DNA of 64,000 nt, from positions 663,041 through 727,040 of the forward strand of contig NZ_CP087952.1 of NCBI RefSeq assembly GCF_028752835.1. Reading direction: 5' to 3'. The notes below the pieces were generated by a model. It ran no database searches, was not told where the DNA came from, and saw only the letters and a program-made list of their open reading frames with translations. Source of the DNA: Desulfosarcina sp. BuS5. Its GTDB lineage: Bacteria > Desulfobacterota > Desulfobacteria > Desulfobacterales > BuS5. Each line of letters opens with the position of its first letter. Positions within the stretch are counted from its first letter, which is position 1. The position numbers and the translations under genes were made by a program. Of the stretch, positions 17,301 through 24,821 are shown in pieces.

Positions 17301-18795
17301 AGAGAAAAAGATAGGGGTAATCTTTGTAATTATTAAAAATATTTTTAATAATATCAAAGGAAGCGGTATCACACCACTGGAGGTCATCTATAAAAAGCGT
17401 AAGGGGATGATCATAGTCGGCAAGACAGGATATGAATCTTTCTATTGTACGGTTAAACCGGCTGCGGGCTTCGGCAGGCGGCAGGGGGGAGACCTTGGGA
17501 AAAGAGCCTGTAATCAGCTCAAGTTCCGGAATCAGATCTGCAATCAGTTTACCGTTCGGTCCCAGAGCCTTGGTTATGTCTTTACACCTGTGCATTATCC
17601 TGCTCGAATCTTCGGTAAGAAAGGTTACTATAAGATATGAAAATGCCTGGATCAATGTACTGTATGGAACATCTTTCTGGAACTGATCGAATTTTCCCAG
17701 GGTAAAATAGCTCTTGGAGGCAACGATCGGCAGTTGGAGTTCCTGAATCAGCCGGGTCTTGCCGATGCCCGGAAGTCCTGAAATCATAACACAGCGGAAA
17801 GAACCGGAAATTGACCTGGCATGTTCTTTCAGCAGCATTGATTTTTCCTCATCCCTTCCAATCATGATGCATGGAATATTTATGCGGTTGATATAATCTT
17901 TAAGACCCATGGTAAAGGGTCTGATTTTTCCTGTTTTCAGGTATTCATCCTGGCAGCGCAAGAGATCGAGAAGCAGCCCATGGGCGGTCTGATAACGTTT
18001 TTCAGGTTCCTTTCGTATGAGCTTTGCGACTATATTGCTGATGATTTCGGGAATCTTTGGATTAACTTGATGCAAAAGAGGCGGATCTTCAGCCAGGTGG
18101 GAATGAATGATTTCCAGGGGATCATCTGATGCAAAGGGGGACTCTCCACTTAAAAGCTCGTAAAAGACAATTCCAAGTGAATAAAAGTCCGTTAAATGAT
18201 CTACACTCTGTTTGATTCGTCCTGTCTGTTCCGGAGAAACATAGCACAGCGTATTATTTCTGAAGCTGTCATCATAAATAAAATGACTGATATCCTTAAA
18301 ATGAATCACCCTGACAAGGTCGATCAGCCGGATATCGAGGGTGCCTGGATTGATAAGGATGTTATTAGGCTTTATTCCGCAATGAAAGTGACCTGCCTTG
18401 TGAATACCCTCTAAAATTTTTACGATGGAACATGAAATGCTGAAAAAATCGTTTAACTCGACTTTATCTCTCTCTTTTCTCCAGTCAAAAAGATTTTGGC
18501 CGTCAAAGTATTCACAAACCAGAAAAAGTCTGCTTTCATCAGGTACATACAGATCAGGATTTATTGTTTTGGGGAGCCGAAGCTGCTGAAGGTGTTCGAT
18601 CTGCTGTTTTAGATGATCGTGAAGATCCTTTTTGGATCTTATCAGGTTTTGTTTGATACGTTTTAATACTAAAAGATGTTCGGATTGGATGCTCTTGTTG
18701 GCCAAAAAGACTTCGGAGTGCAAACTTTGACCCATTTTTCTTAAAATATTATAATTTAAAATAGTATGGATGCCGTTCATTAGTTTTTTCTCCAA
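14350..18795 (-). CDS. Pseudokinase-AAA ATPase-TPR-GAF signalling protein, probably C-terminally truncated
   Basis: This is a 1481-residue cytoplasmic protein. Residues 10-280 form a Ser/Thr-kinase fold, but the HRD motif is HCG (about 138-140) and DFG is DLV, so catalysis is doubtful. A PknK/MalT-like AAA_16 ATPase follows, with Walker A GLPGIGKT at about 340-347 and FIDDLQWCD as Walker B. A long helical TPR-like region runs to about 1270, then a GAF domain at about 1290-1465. Homologous proteins usually continue into a histidine kinase. This one ends at ELKKVERPSL where transposase debris begins, so the kinase part may be lost; a separate histidine kinase lies directly upstream at 19045. 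Confidence 0.75.
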   Translation of the reverse strand: MEKKLMNGIHTILNYNILRKMGQSLHSEVFLANKSIQSEHLLVLKRIKQNLIRSKKDLHDHLKQQIEHLQQLRLPKTINPDLYVPDESRLFLVCEYFDGQNLFDWRKERDKVELNDFFSISCSIVKILEGIHKAGHFHCGIKPNNILINPGTLDIRLIDLVRVIHFKDISHFIYDDSFRNNTLCYVSPEQTGRIKQSVDHLTDFYSLGIVFYELLSGESPFASDDPLEIIHSHLAEDPPLLHQVNPKIPEIISNIVAKLIRKEPEKRYQTAHGLLLDLLRCQDEYLKTGKIRPFTMGLKDYINRINIPCIMIGRDEEKSMLLKEHARSISGSFRCVMISGLPGIGKTRLIQELQLPIVASKSYFTLGKFDQFQKDVPYSTLIQAFSYLIVTFLTEDSSRIMHRCKDITKALGPNGKLIADLIPELELITGSFPKVSPLPPAEARSRFNRTIERFISCLADYDHPLTLFIDDLQWCDTASFDIIKNIFNNYKDYPYLFLLGAYRHNEVSETHPLSRILKKVRKTGTSLLELRLHELNLNYSNEMVAHIINTSSLRTDALTKIVFSISEGNPLYLNESLSWLHRKRLINLGEDGVWQWDIEQIKKHEIPDTIVALFTDKIRRLPIKTVKLLQIAACLGASFKALDLSLITGKDLDILYQDLSAAFEQRVLIKGTSHLSFFHDRIQEAVDKTLDAEKLRDLHSHIAESYIKAVPKGTELKKVDNLFSIVEHLNKGRKQKPERAIRYRDAKLNYHAGEKAVDALALEAANRFFKECQMLLPENSWDTNYEFTFKVYKSLARSELTRGNQEKSEVLLNLLLEKSITDLDRVECLYEQTAGFSSLGYFENAIETANRGLAFFDKAIPKDDVLILSKCEELIKKIHKENPDVWKTILEMEPTDDRAIRIELAIYSELIPDYYLSGMVSQLFLSGIQSTQNCLAGGMDESVIYSFCIMGLYLQQRDKFEMSFRYEDLAVALSERYPNTFGATRGINGILWCNVHNRSRPEDIVELCLENIQRGKTCGDLYNGGLSYAPLIWNLITKGENLSKTKEYVYECIEFTNKYNLSLSSGLAEAVLAGWCDEINPGRTVTSIKDMDGKIKQWIQDKHVVSIGCYYTLKGISLYYLGKYDGAVLVFEKAGSYLRGLTDNILNRLWFVFYFLTILRCEKRKVSTTEVEKLKKELDLCMGKVETWSKQGPILRPYLALMSAENVRFTESTVNNFKEARNLYFDAADTAHEHGYILLEGHIHECLGELLAARGQRQARFHIQEAALLYGRCNAEQKLILINNNYPQYLISEQWTQALPIQELDTSYLMKASLAISQELDLSKLLIIIMKSVMERQGASSGYLFMETKGKLFLRAEGIKGNILDVALKNEPFPHTRGLSHAIVRYVHRTKKTVILENAMAGGSFAFDEDVQKLKIRSVLCLPIMKQREMKGILYLQNNMISSMFTKDQVEFTSLLTSQAAVSMENAILVEELKKVERPSL

Positions 18796-18823
18796 GTGTA
18801 TGAAAGTTGACAGAAGACCTTTC

Positions 18824-18942
18824 TATAGACCGTCACATAAATAATTTCACTGCGTTATCGGTTGTCGGAGTATTATAATACGCCTTCCTCCCTCTGGCCT
18901 TGTGCCAAATTTTAAAATCGGGTTATTATCTGACAATCTATA
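18824..18942. repeat. Full copy of the TATAGAYYGTCA palindromic repeat
   Basis: A 119-bp element with inverted ends TATAGACCGTCACATAA and TTATCTGACAATCTATA. The interior has the family core (TGCGTTATCGGTTGTCGG, then TATTATAATACGCC, then CCTCCCTCTGGCCTTG) plus an extra segment GCCAAATTTTAAAATCGGG shared with the copy at 4097. It lies just upstream of the pseudokinase gene, so it may be in its 5' leader or promoter region. Confidence 0.75.
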
Positions 18943-19044
18943 TAAGCTGGTCTATCAGCCGGTTCATTCATAAAGTTTCAGAAATTATGTATAGTTGTAG
19001 TATCGACGAAAACTGATGAGTCATAAATTAAGTCATAAATTAAA

Positions 19045-20760
19045 TCACGATCTCTGCTTTTCAAGCCATGCAGTAAAGTGAAAGATACTTCCAGGACCTC
19101 CTGCTATAGATGCCGCCTCCTGAATTAATGAAGCAGAGGAGTTCGATTCATAAAAGGCGGGGCTTTCGGCCCAAACATCACCATCCATATGGTTTGATAT
19201 CCGCTTGCCGATCGAAAGACCAAGACCGATACCTCCGTACTTTCTTGTAGTTGAGCCATCAGCCTGTTGAAAAGGCGTAAAAATCGTCTCCAGTTTATCT
19301 CTTGGAATACCTATACCTGTATCTCTAATCGTGGCATGAATTTTTATCAAATCATCCTTTTCATCTTCAATATCAATGGCAAGTTCAATTTCTCCTGACT
19401 CTGTAAATTTAAAGGCATTATCCATCAAATTGTTAAGTACTTGACGATACCTTTGCGGATCTCCTGTTACTAAAAACGAAATTCTTTCAGAAATTTGAGT
19501 CATAATTTTTATCGGTTTTGATTTGTACTTTGACCGAATCAGATTACAAACCTCATGAACTAAAAGTTTGATATCAAATGTAATCATTTCAATGTCCAGC
19601 TCTCCGGCTTCTATCTTGGAGAAATCAAGAATATCGTTGATCAGGGAAAGCAAGGCTTGTCCGCTTACTTTTATCTTTTTTGCATAATTGATCTGCTCTT
19701 CATCCAGATTGGTATAAAGGAGGATATCAGTAAAACCTGTTATCGCATTCATTGGAGTGCGGATTTCATGGCTCATATTGGAAAGAAACTCGGTTTTGAG
19801 ACGGGATGATTCAAGCGCCTTGTCTCGAGCTTTTTTCATCTCTTTTTGCATAGTTATAAATCGCTTATTGTTTTCTTCAAGGCTTGATGTTGTTTGAAGC
19901 AGCATGTCCGACATTTCATTAAAGCTTACAGCAAGCGTACCTAATTCATCAGTCGATGATACATCAATCTTCGTCTGATAATCACTTTTTAAGATTCTAT
20001 CTGCGCCTTCTTTTAGTAAAAATATCTTTCTTTTGATATCATTTGAAATTAATAATGATATCAGAACGACGGCTGTAATTGAAATGACAGCTGTCAGAAT
20101 AATGAGGTACACTAAAAGTTTTCTGGATAATCTGGCTGCTTCTCCACATGCCGCTGAAAATTCATTTAAGGTGGTTTTCAATTCAGAGTTCAGGATATAT
20201 ATCTCATCAAGTATCGACTGAAGATTTTTATTTGTTTGATTATTGGAAATGCTTTTATGTAATTGTTCGCCCAAACTTTTCAATTCAATGTTATAACGAT
20301 CGGCATCAGCCCATAAGCTGATTGCTCTGTCAACGTAGCTGACATGTCTTAGGTATTTGAAGATATACGACATGGTTCTTGCATCTTCCGGATGGTTTCC
20401 ACCTTCGACGAATGCCTGGGAGGCAACTGTTAAATCAGCATTATCTTCTTCCAATTCCAAACGCGCCTTCTGATGGGCTAAAGGCACCTTCATGCATTCC
20501 ATAAATTTTTCAAATTTATCTTCGTTATGAGAACAGGCGTACATATATAAATTACAAACAGCATCTTTCTGAGCTTTGGAGTAGATCCCTTCTCCGCTGA
20601 CATAAACCCTGGCTCCAGACAGAAGCCAGGTTGCAATAATGCTTGCAATTGCCAATACAGCCAGAAAAAAAGTAAAAACAATTATCGCAAGTTTCTTAGT
20701 TATTGATAAATTTTTTATCAGCCTGCCATTAAGAATAGAGTATGATTTTAATTTAACCAT
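19045..20760 (-). CDS. Membrane sensor histidine kinase
   Basis: The 571-residue protein has a transmembrane segment at about 22-48, a periplasmic helical sensor of about 165 residues, a second segment at about 215-239 and a HAMP linker to about 292. A coiled connector leads to the dimerisation domain with phospho-accepting His331 in SNMSHEIRTPMNAI. The ATPase part carries NLMDNAFKFTESG, DTGIGIP and GGIGLGLSI, all intact. No response regulator lies next to it; the neighbour downstream is the pseudokinase-GAF protein, with which it may form one signalling chain. Confidence 0.9.
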   Translation of the reverse strand: MVKLKSYSILNGRLIKNLSITKKLAIIVFTFFLAVLAIASIIATWLLSGARVYVSGEGIYSKAQKDAVCNLYMYACSHNEDKFEKFMECMKVPLAHQKARLELEEDNADLTVASQAFVEGGNHPEDARTMSYIFKYLRHVSYVDRAISLWADADRYNIELKSLGEQLHKSISNNQTNKNLQSILDEIYILNSELKTTLNEFSAACGEAARLSRKLLVYLIILTAVISITAVVLISLLISNDIKRKIFLLKEGADRILKSDYQTKIDVSSTDELGTLAVSFNEMSDMLLQTTSSLEENNKRFITMQKEMKKARDKALESSRLKTEFLSNMSHEIRTPMNAITGFTDILLYTNLDEEQINYAKKIKVSGQALLSLINDILDFSKIEAGELDIEMITFDIKLLVHEVCNLIRSKYKSKPIKIMTQISERISFLVTGDPQRYRQVLNNLMDNAFKFTESGEIELAIDIEDEKDDLIKIHATIRDTGIGIPRDKLETIFTPFQQADGSTTRKYGGIGLGLSIGKRISNHMDGDVWAESPAFYESNSSASLIQEAASIAGGPGSIFHFTAWLEKQRS

Positions 20761-20942
20761 ATAGATGCTCTTTTAGCTAATACTTTGAATATAATTTATC
20801 CCATGACAGGCAAGGAATATCGGTGGGAGTGAAAGATATGCGGAACCCACTATTTATAAGCAACTGTATTTACATGGTTTCAAAAATGGTCAATGGCGAG
20901 TTTAAATAATTTGGTTAATCGCTCAATTTAGCTTTTAGGAGC

Positions 20943-21140
20943 GTAAGCGCTCAATAAACCGCACTAAGCATTTAACTTGACCGGAAAACAGCCAGTTTTT
21001 GCGACCCACGACAAATGGCCTGATGGCATTTTCAGTATCACCCTAAACGATTCAAGGATCGGCAACGCTTTTTCCTGCCGCTCGACGTAAAGTTCTTCCG
21101 GGCTCAGTTCAAGCACTCGTTTTTAATTTTATACAACTTT
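20943..21140 (-). pseudogene. Fragment of an IS66-family transposase
   Basis: The minus strand encodes, in two frames separated by a shift, LSPEELYVERQEKALPIL and then NAIRPFVVGRKNWLFSGQV. The second stretch is the well-known IS66 TnpC C-terminal signature. GTAAGCGCTC at 20943 matches the usual IS66 terminus, so the outer end of the element is probably preserved. The rest of the gap 20761-21544 shows no gene; it also holds the inverted repeat at 21285. Confidence 0.65.
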
Positions 21141-21284
21141 TTTATAACTGTCAACCAGGGTAACCGCATTCCCAGCAATTCTAATTATGGCTTTAGTTGG
21201 AGCAAGATATTTAGGATATTTATCCCCCCCCCTAACTATCACAACCAATAACGCACTGTTTTAATTAAAAATAAAATCTATAAA

Positions 21285-21364
21285 CAAACGCATATGCTTG
21301 TGGTAACAAATAATGGGTAAGAATAATTAACTATTATCGGTTATCTTGGACTCATATGCGTTTG
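21285..21364. repeat. 80-bp element with 12-bp inverted ends
   Basis: CAAACGCATATG at 21285-21296 is matched by CATATGCGTTTG at 21353-21364. The interior is AT-rich and non-coding. It may be another tiny palindromic repeat; only one copy is seen in this window, so its status is open. Confidence 0.35.
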
Positions 21365-21544
21365 CCCCAAAATCAGGAAGCGAAAATAGGTAGGGCTTGT
21401 CGCTGTTAAGAGACGCAAAGTTTAGTTTTGCAACGTACGCATTTGGGAAAAGTAGGGAAAAAAGGGGAAGGATCGCTAAGGGCGATTAAAAAAGCTGTAG
21501 ACATAAATTGCTTAAATAGGGTACACGCATTAAGGGAGATGATT

Positions 21545-22147
21545 CTAAAGATTTCCGCATGAAGAACTGTCCCCCACTAAGGATTCGCTCATCAACTTTG
21601 TATAAATCGGGCCTGACGGTTTTAATTCGCTCTGCATCAGAAAAATCCTGTCACCAAAAAATTGTTTTGTTTCAAATTTGTTAAATCGATTAATAATATC
21701 AGAAAGTTGACGGGCATCTAATCGCCATTTTACGCGGCCTATTGTAAGATGCCCTTTAAACGGCCTCTTTTCCTTTGGAAAGCCGATAAGCCGCAGCTTT
21801 TTATCGAGCATTCTTTGCAAACCGATGAATTCTTCAACCTGGCCGGAGAGTCCGATCCATATAACACGCGGCCGTTTAAGATTTGGGAAGACGCCTAATC
21901 CCTGGGCGGATAAAAGCAATGGCGCAAAGTCTGCAGCCGTCTCTTTTATAGCCATTCCGATATCATCTATGTCTGACCAACTGATATCCCCTAGAAATTT
22001 TATTGTAAGATGAATATTCTCAGGCCTCACCCACCTTATTTTCAACTCATATTGTTTAACAGATTCTTGTATCCTGCAAATGGATGAAATTAGCCGCTTA
22101 GGAAGCTTAAAACATATAAAGGCACGGATCTTGTTGAGTTTACTCAT
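21545..22147 (-). CDS. thpR: RNA 2',3'-cyclic phosphodiesterase ThpR
   Basis: ThpR proteins open 2',3'-cyclic phosphate RNA ends and act as 2'-5' ligases in vitro. The 200-residue protein has the two HxTx catalytic motifs of the 2H phosphoesterase fold, HLTIKFLG near residue 45 and HLTIGRVK near residue 128, at normal spacing. The N-terminus RAFICFKLP is typical. It is transcribed in the same direction as the ATPase-OmpA gene upstream, but a repeat (22162-22266) lies between them. Confidence 0.92.
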   Translation of the reverse strand: MSKLNKIRAFICFKLPKRLISSICRIQESVKQYELKIRWVRPENIHLTIKFLGDISWSDIDDIGMAIKETAADFAPLLLSAQGLGVFPNLKRPRVIWIGLSGQVEEFIGLQRMLDKKLRLIGFPKEKRPFKGHLTIGRVKWRLDARQLSDIINRFNKFETKQFFGDRIFLMQSELKPSGPIYTKLMSESLVGDSSSCGNL

Positions 22148-22161
22148 AATTCACAGTAAAA

Positions 22162-22266
22162 CATAGATTGTCAGATAATAAATTTCACAAGGCCAGAGGG
22201 AGGAAGGCATATTCTAATATTCCGACGACCGATAACGCAGTGAAATTATTTATGTGACAATCTATA
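22162..22266. repeat. Full copy of the TATAGAYYGTCA palindromic repeat
   Basis: A 105-bp copy with ATAGATTGTCAGATAA and TTATGTGACAATCTATA ends and the family core in reverse orientation. It ends one base before the stop codon of the ATPase-OmpA gene at 22268 and lies in the gap to thpR, so it could act as a hairpin at the mRNA 3' end. Confidence 0.8.
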
Positions 22267-22267
22267 A

Positions 22268-23674
22268 TTATTTTTTTAAAATCTCTACCTCTACCCGGCG
22301 GTTGGCGCTTCTTCCGGCAGAAGTCTCATTAGTGGCCATCGGTTCCTCTGAACCTTTTCCTATCGTTCTAAGCTGCAATGGATTTACACCTTTACCAAGC
22401 ATAAAACTCTTCACCATATTAGCTCTAAACAATGATAGGGTTTTGTTGTAACTTTTGTCACCAAGGGAATCTGTATGTCCTGTAATAATGACTTCAGCTT
22501 CAGGATGCTTATTAACGATTTCAGATATTGAATAAATACGTTTTATTGCCTCTTCCGAAAACTCATTTGAATTGGTGCCAAAATGTATTATAAATTTTTC
22601 CTCAGGTTTTTTTTCCCTCAAGTCCTCTACAACAAGAGGAACCTCGTCATTCTCCACAACCTCCTTAAGGATTACATGTCGCTTTCCGGATATAACAATA
22701 TCCTGATCTTTATTTATCATTACATAAAGAAATATGAATAAAAGAATTAACAGGGTAATAATAATATAATCGGATTTCCTTGTTGCAGGTTTCCGGTCGG
22801 TATGCTCGGCAGTCGATGCCCGGGTCTCTTTTATATGTTGAATCTTTTTGGTTGCGGTTTTCGGTTCAGACGATGTTATTTGCAATTCTTTAATACATTC
22901 CTGTATTATTTTGGCATTGATTTGTTTCGTACCTTTGACATATCCGGACAATAGGGCATGATCACAGATGATGTTTATAAGGCGCGGATACCCGGATGAA
23001 AAAGCAATGATTTCGCGTATGGCGCCAGGATTAAAAATGCTGTTTGGATTTCCCGCTACTTTTAGGCGAAAATTAATATATTTTCCGGTTTCTTCTTCAC
23101 TTAATGGCTCAATATTATAATTTATCGTAATCCTTTGCCTTAAAGCTCTGTTGCCCGGCTCTATTAGAAGTTCATTAAATTCATTCTGACCTACAAAAAA
23201 AATATTGATCAGTTTAGTATGCTGCTTTTCTATATTGGAAAGGAGTCGAATCTCTTCGAGCATTTTATTGGTAACACGCTGGGCTTCATCAACAATCAAC
23301 AATACCCTTTTGTCATTATCATAAGCCTGATTTAGAAAATCACCAAATTTTATAAGGAATTCACCTTTTGTCTTGAATTTTGCTGTTATCTTAAAAGCAT
23401 GTGCAACAAAATTATAAAAATCAAGATGTTCCAACCCGGGATCGGGAAGCACCGCTACTATTGTATTTTTTCCCAAACCATTGACCAGGCTATTGATCAG
23501 GGTAGTTTTGCCTGTACCTACGTCACCTGTAAGTAGCAAAAACCCCCGGTTGTCTATTATTCCATATTTTAATATAGCCATGGCTTCCTTATGCTTATCA
23601 CCAAGCCATAGGAATTTTGGATCTGTGCTTATCTGAAAAGGTTTCTCTTTTAAATTATAATGCTCAAGATACAT
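22268..23674 (-). CDS. ExeA/GspA-type AAA ATPase fused to an OmpA peptidoglycan-binding domain
   Basis: The 468-residue protein begins MYLEHYNLKEKPFQISTDPK, the hallmark of ExeA/GspA-type ATPases, with Walker A GDVGTGKT at about 50-57 and Walker B LLIVDEAQRV. A transmembrane segment lies at about 304-322 (IIITLLILLFIFLYVMI). The C-terminal 110 residues are an OmpA-like domain with ITGHTDSLGD and GRSANRRVEV, which binds peptidoglycan. The expected topology is ATPase inside, OmpA domain in the periplasm. ExeA itself also joins an ATPase to a peptidoglycan-binding domain to help secretin assembly; here the binding module is OmpA. It starts 9 nt after the coiled-coil gene upstream and is probably co-transcribed. 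Confidence 0.8.
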   Translation of the reverse strand: MYLEHYNLKEKPFQISTDPKFLWLGDKHKEAMAILKYGIIDNRGFLLLTGDVGTGKTTLINSLVNGLGKNTIVAVLPDPGLEHLDFYNFVAHAFKITAKFKTKGEFLIKFGDFLNQAYDNDKRVLLIVDEAQRVTNKMLEEIRLLSNIEKQHTKLINIFFVGQNEFNELLIEPGNRALRQRITINYNIEPLSEEETGKYINFRLKVAGNPNSIFNPGAIREIIAFSSGYPRLINIICDHALLSGYVKGTKQINAKIIQECIKELQITSSEPKTATKKIQHIKETRASTAEHTDRKPATRKSDYIIITLLILLFIFLYVMINKDQDIVISGKRHVILKEVVENDEVPLVVEDLREKKPEEKFIIHFGTNSNEFSEEAIKRIYSISEIVNKHPEAEVIITGHTDSLGDKSYNKTLSLFRANMVKSFMLGKGVNPLQLRTIGKGSEEPMATNETSAGRSANRRVEVEILKK

Positions 23675-23682
23675 ATTTTTTC

Positions 23683-24816
23683 CTAAAAATTATCAAGAAA
23701 TTCCAAGTCCTTATTTTGTGTATTCTTGGTGCCTATTGTAAGCAGATCAATTTTATTATCCTTTGTTTTGGAAAAATATAGGCGGCCGCTGTATGCAAAA
23801 ATCACCTCAAAGACTGTTTTTTTGCTTTTTTTGGTAAAGACCTTTCTTTTTATAGATATAACCGAGGAGTTTTCGTTTAACTGATGAATAATCTCTTCGC
23901 TTTTTATTTTCATATCTTCAGGCAAACCAAGAAATCCATCAATGGCTTTGTTGTTAATTTTGATATTTTTATATAATGCATTGAAGCGCTTGCGTATGTT
24001 TTTTGCAGCCTTAAGCCTGTATTTACTTTTTTCCAGTCGTTCAAGATTTTCTTTTAGCAATTCTATCTCATTCTGCTGTTCATGCTGGAAAAAGAGACTT
24101 CCTTCTATTTCTTTTTCAAGGGCCACTATTTCCTCTATCATATTAGTCTCTATTTTGTCCGCTTTTATCTTTTCATTATCAAGTTCCTTTTTTATTATGT
24201 TTAATTCCTTTGATAATTTTTGTCTCTCTACGTTTATTCTCTCTATCCGGGATGTATATTTTTCTTGATTCTTTATAAGTCGCCCTATTTTACGATTTTT
24301 TTCCCTATCCTTCTCCTTTATTCTTTTTATCCCGGCATTATAATAATAATAAAACACCATGACGGATATTAAAATGTAAAATATAATAATTGTATTGGAA
24401 ATCAAGGTATTATGTTGAATCTCCAGTTCAACAATTATCTTCAGGCCCTCATTTAACAGGTTGTAGTTTTCCGTGGCAAGCCGCATCGGATCCTGCACCA
24501 GCATTGAATCATCATCTTCCCCGGAAAAATCAGGGTATAACATTGTTTCATGGTTCGTGGTAACAACCACCCTTAGATCGGCGCCCCACCTCGGCAGGAT
24601 CTGGTTAAGTAGATATTGATCGATATTTTTTTTAATAGCCCCTTTAAGACTGATTCGTCCATTAAACAAAGGCTTGGTGTCGCCTATATAAATATCTTCT
24701 ATTTCATCTGTATACCGTTTTTGAAGTTGATTCTCCATTAACTGCAGAGTGAAAATATACAACACCGGCGGCAGAATTATGCAGAGCATTAAAATTTTAA
24801 ATGAAGGATGTTTCAT
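23683..24816 (-). CDS. Two-pass membrane protein with long coiled coil, unknown function
   Basis: The 377-residue protein has a membrane segment at about 8-26, an extracytoplasmic region of about 110 residues and a second segment at about 143-163 (IIIFYILISVMVFYYYY). A long charged coiled coil spans about 165-275 and a small cytoplasmic C-terminal domain follows. I do not recognise a family. It lies between the TPR lipoprotein gene (6 nt upstream) and the ATPase-OmpA gene (9 nt downstream), so the three are almost surely one operon. It could link the periplasmic side to the ATPase, much as GspB partners GspA; that is inference from context. Confidence 0.65.
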   Translation of the reverse strand: MKHPSFKILMLCIILPPVLYIFTLQLMENQLQKRYTDEIEDIYIGDTKPLFNGRISLKGAIKKNIDQYLLNQILPRWGADLRVVVTTNHETMLYPDFSGEDDDSMLVQDPMRLATENYNLLNEGLKIIVELEIQHNTLISNTIIIFYILISVMVFYYYYNAGIKRIKEKDREKNRKIGRLIKNQEKYTSRIERINVERQKLSKELNIIKKELDNEKIKADKIETNMIEEIVALEKEIEGSLFFQHEQQNEIELLKENLERLEKSKYRLKAAKNIRKRFNALYKNIKINNKAIDGFLGLPEDMKIKSEEIIHQLNENSSVISIKRKVFTKKSKKTVFEVIFAYSGRLYFSKTKDNKIDLLTIGTKNTQNKDLEFLDNF

Positions 24817-24821
24817 TATAT

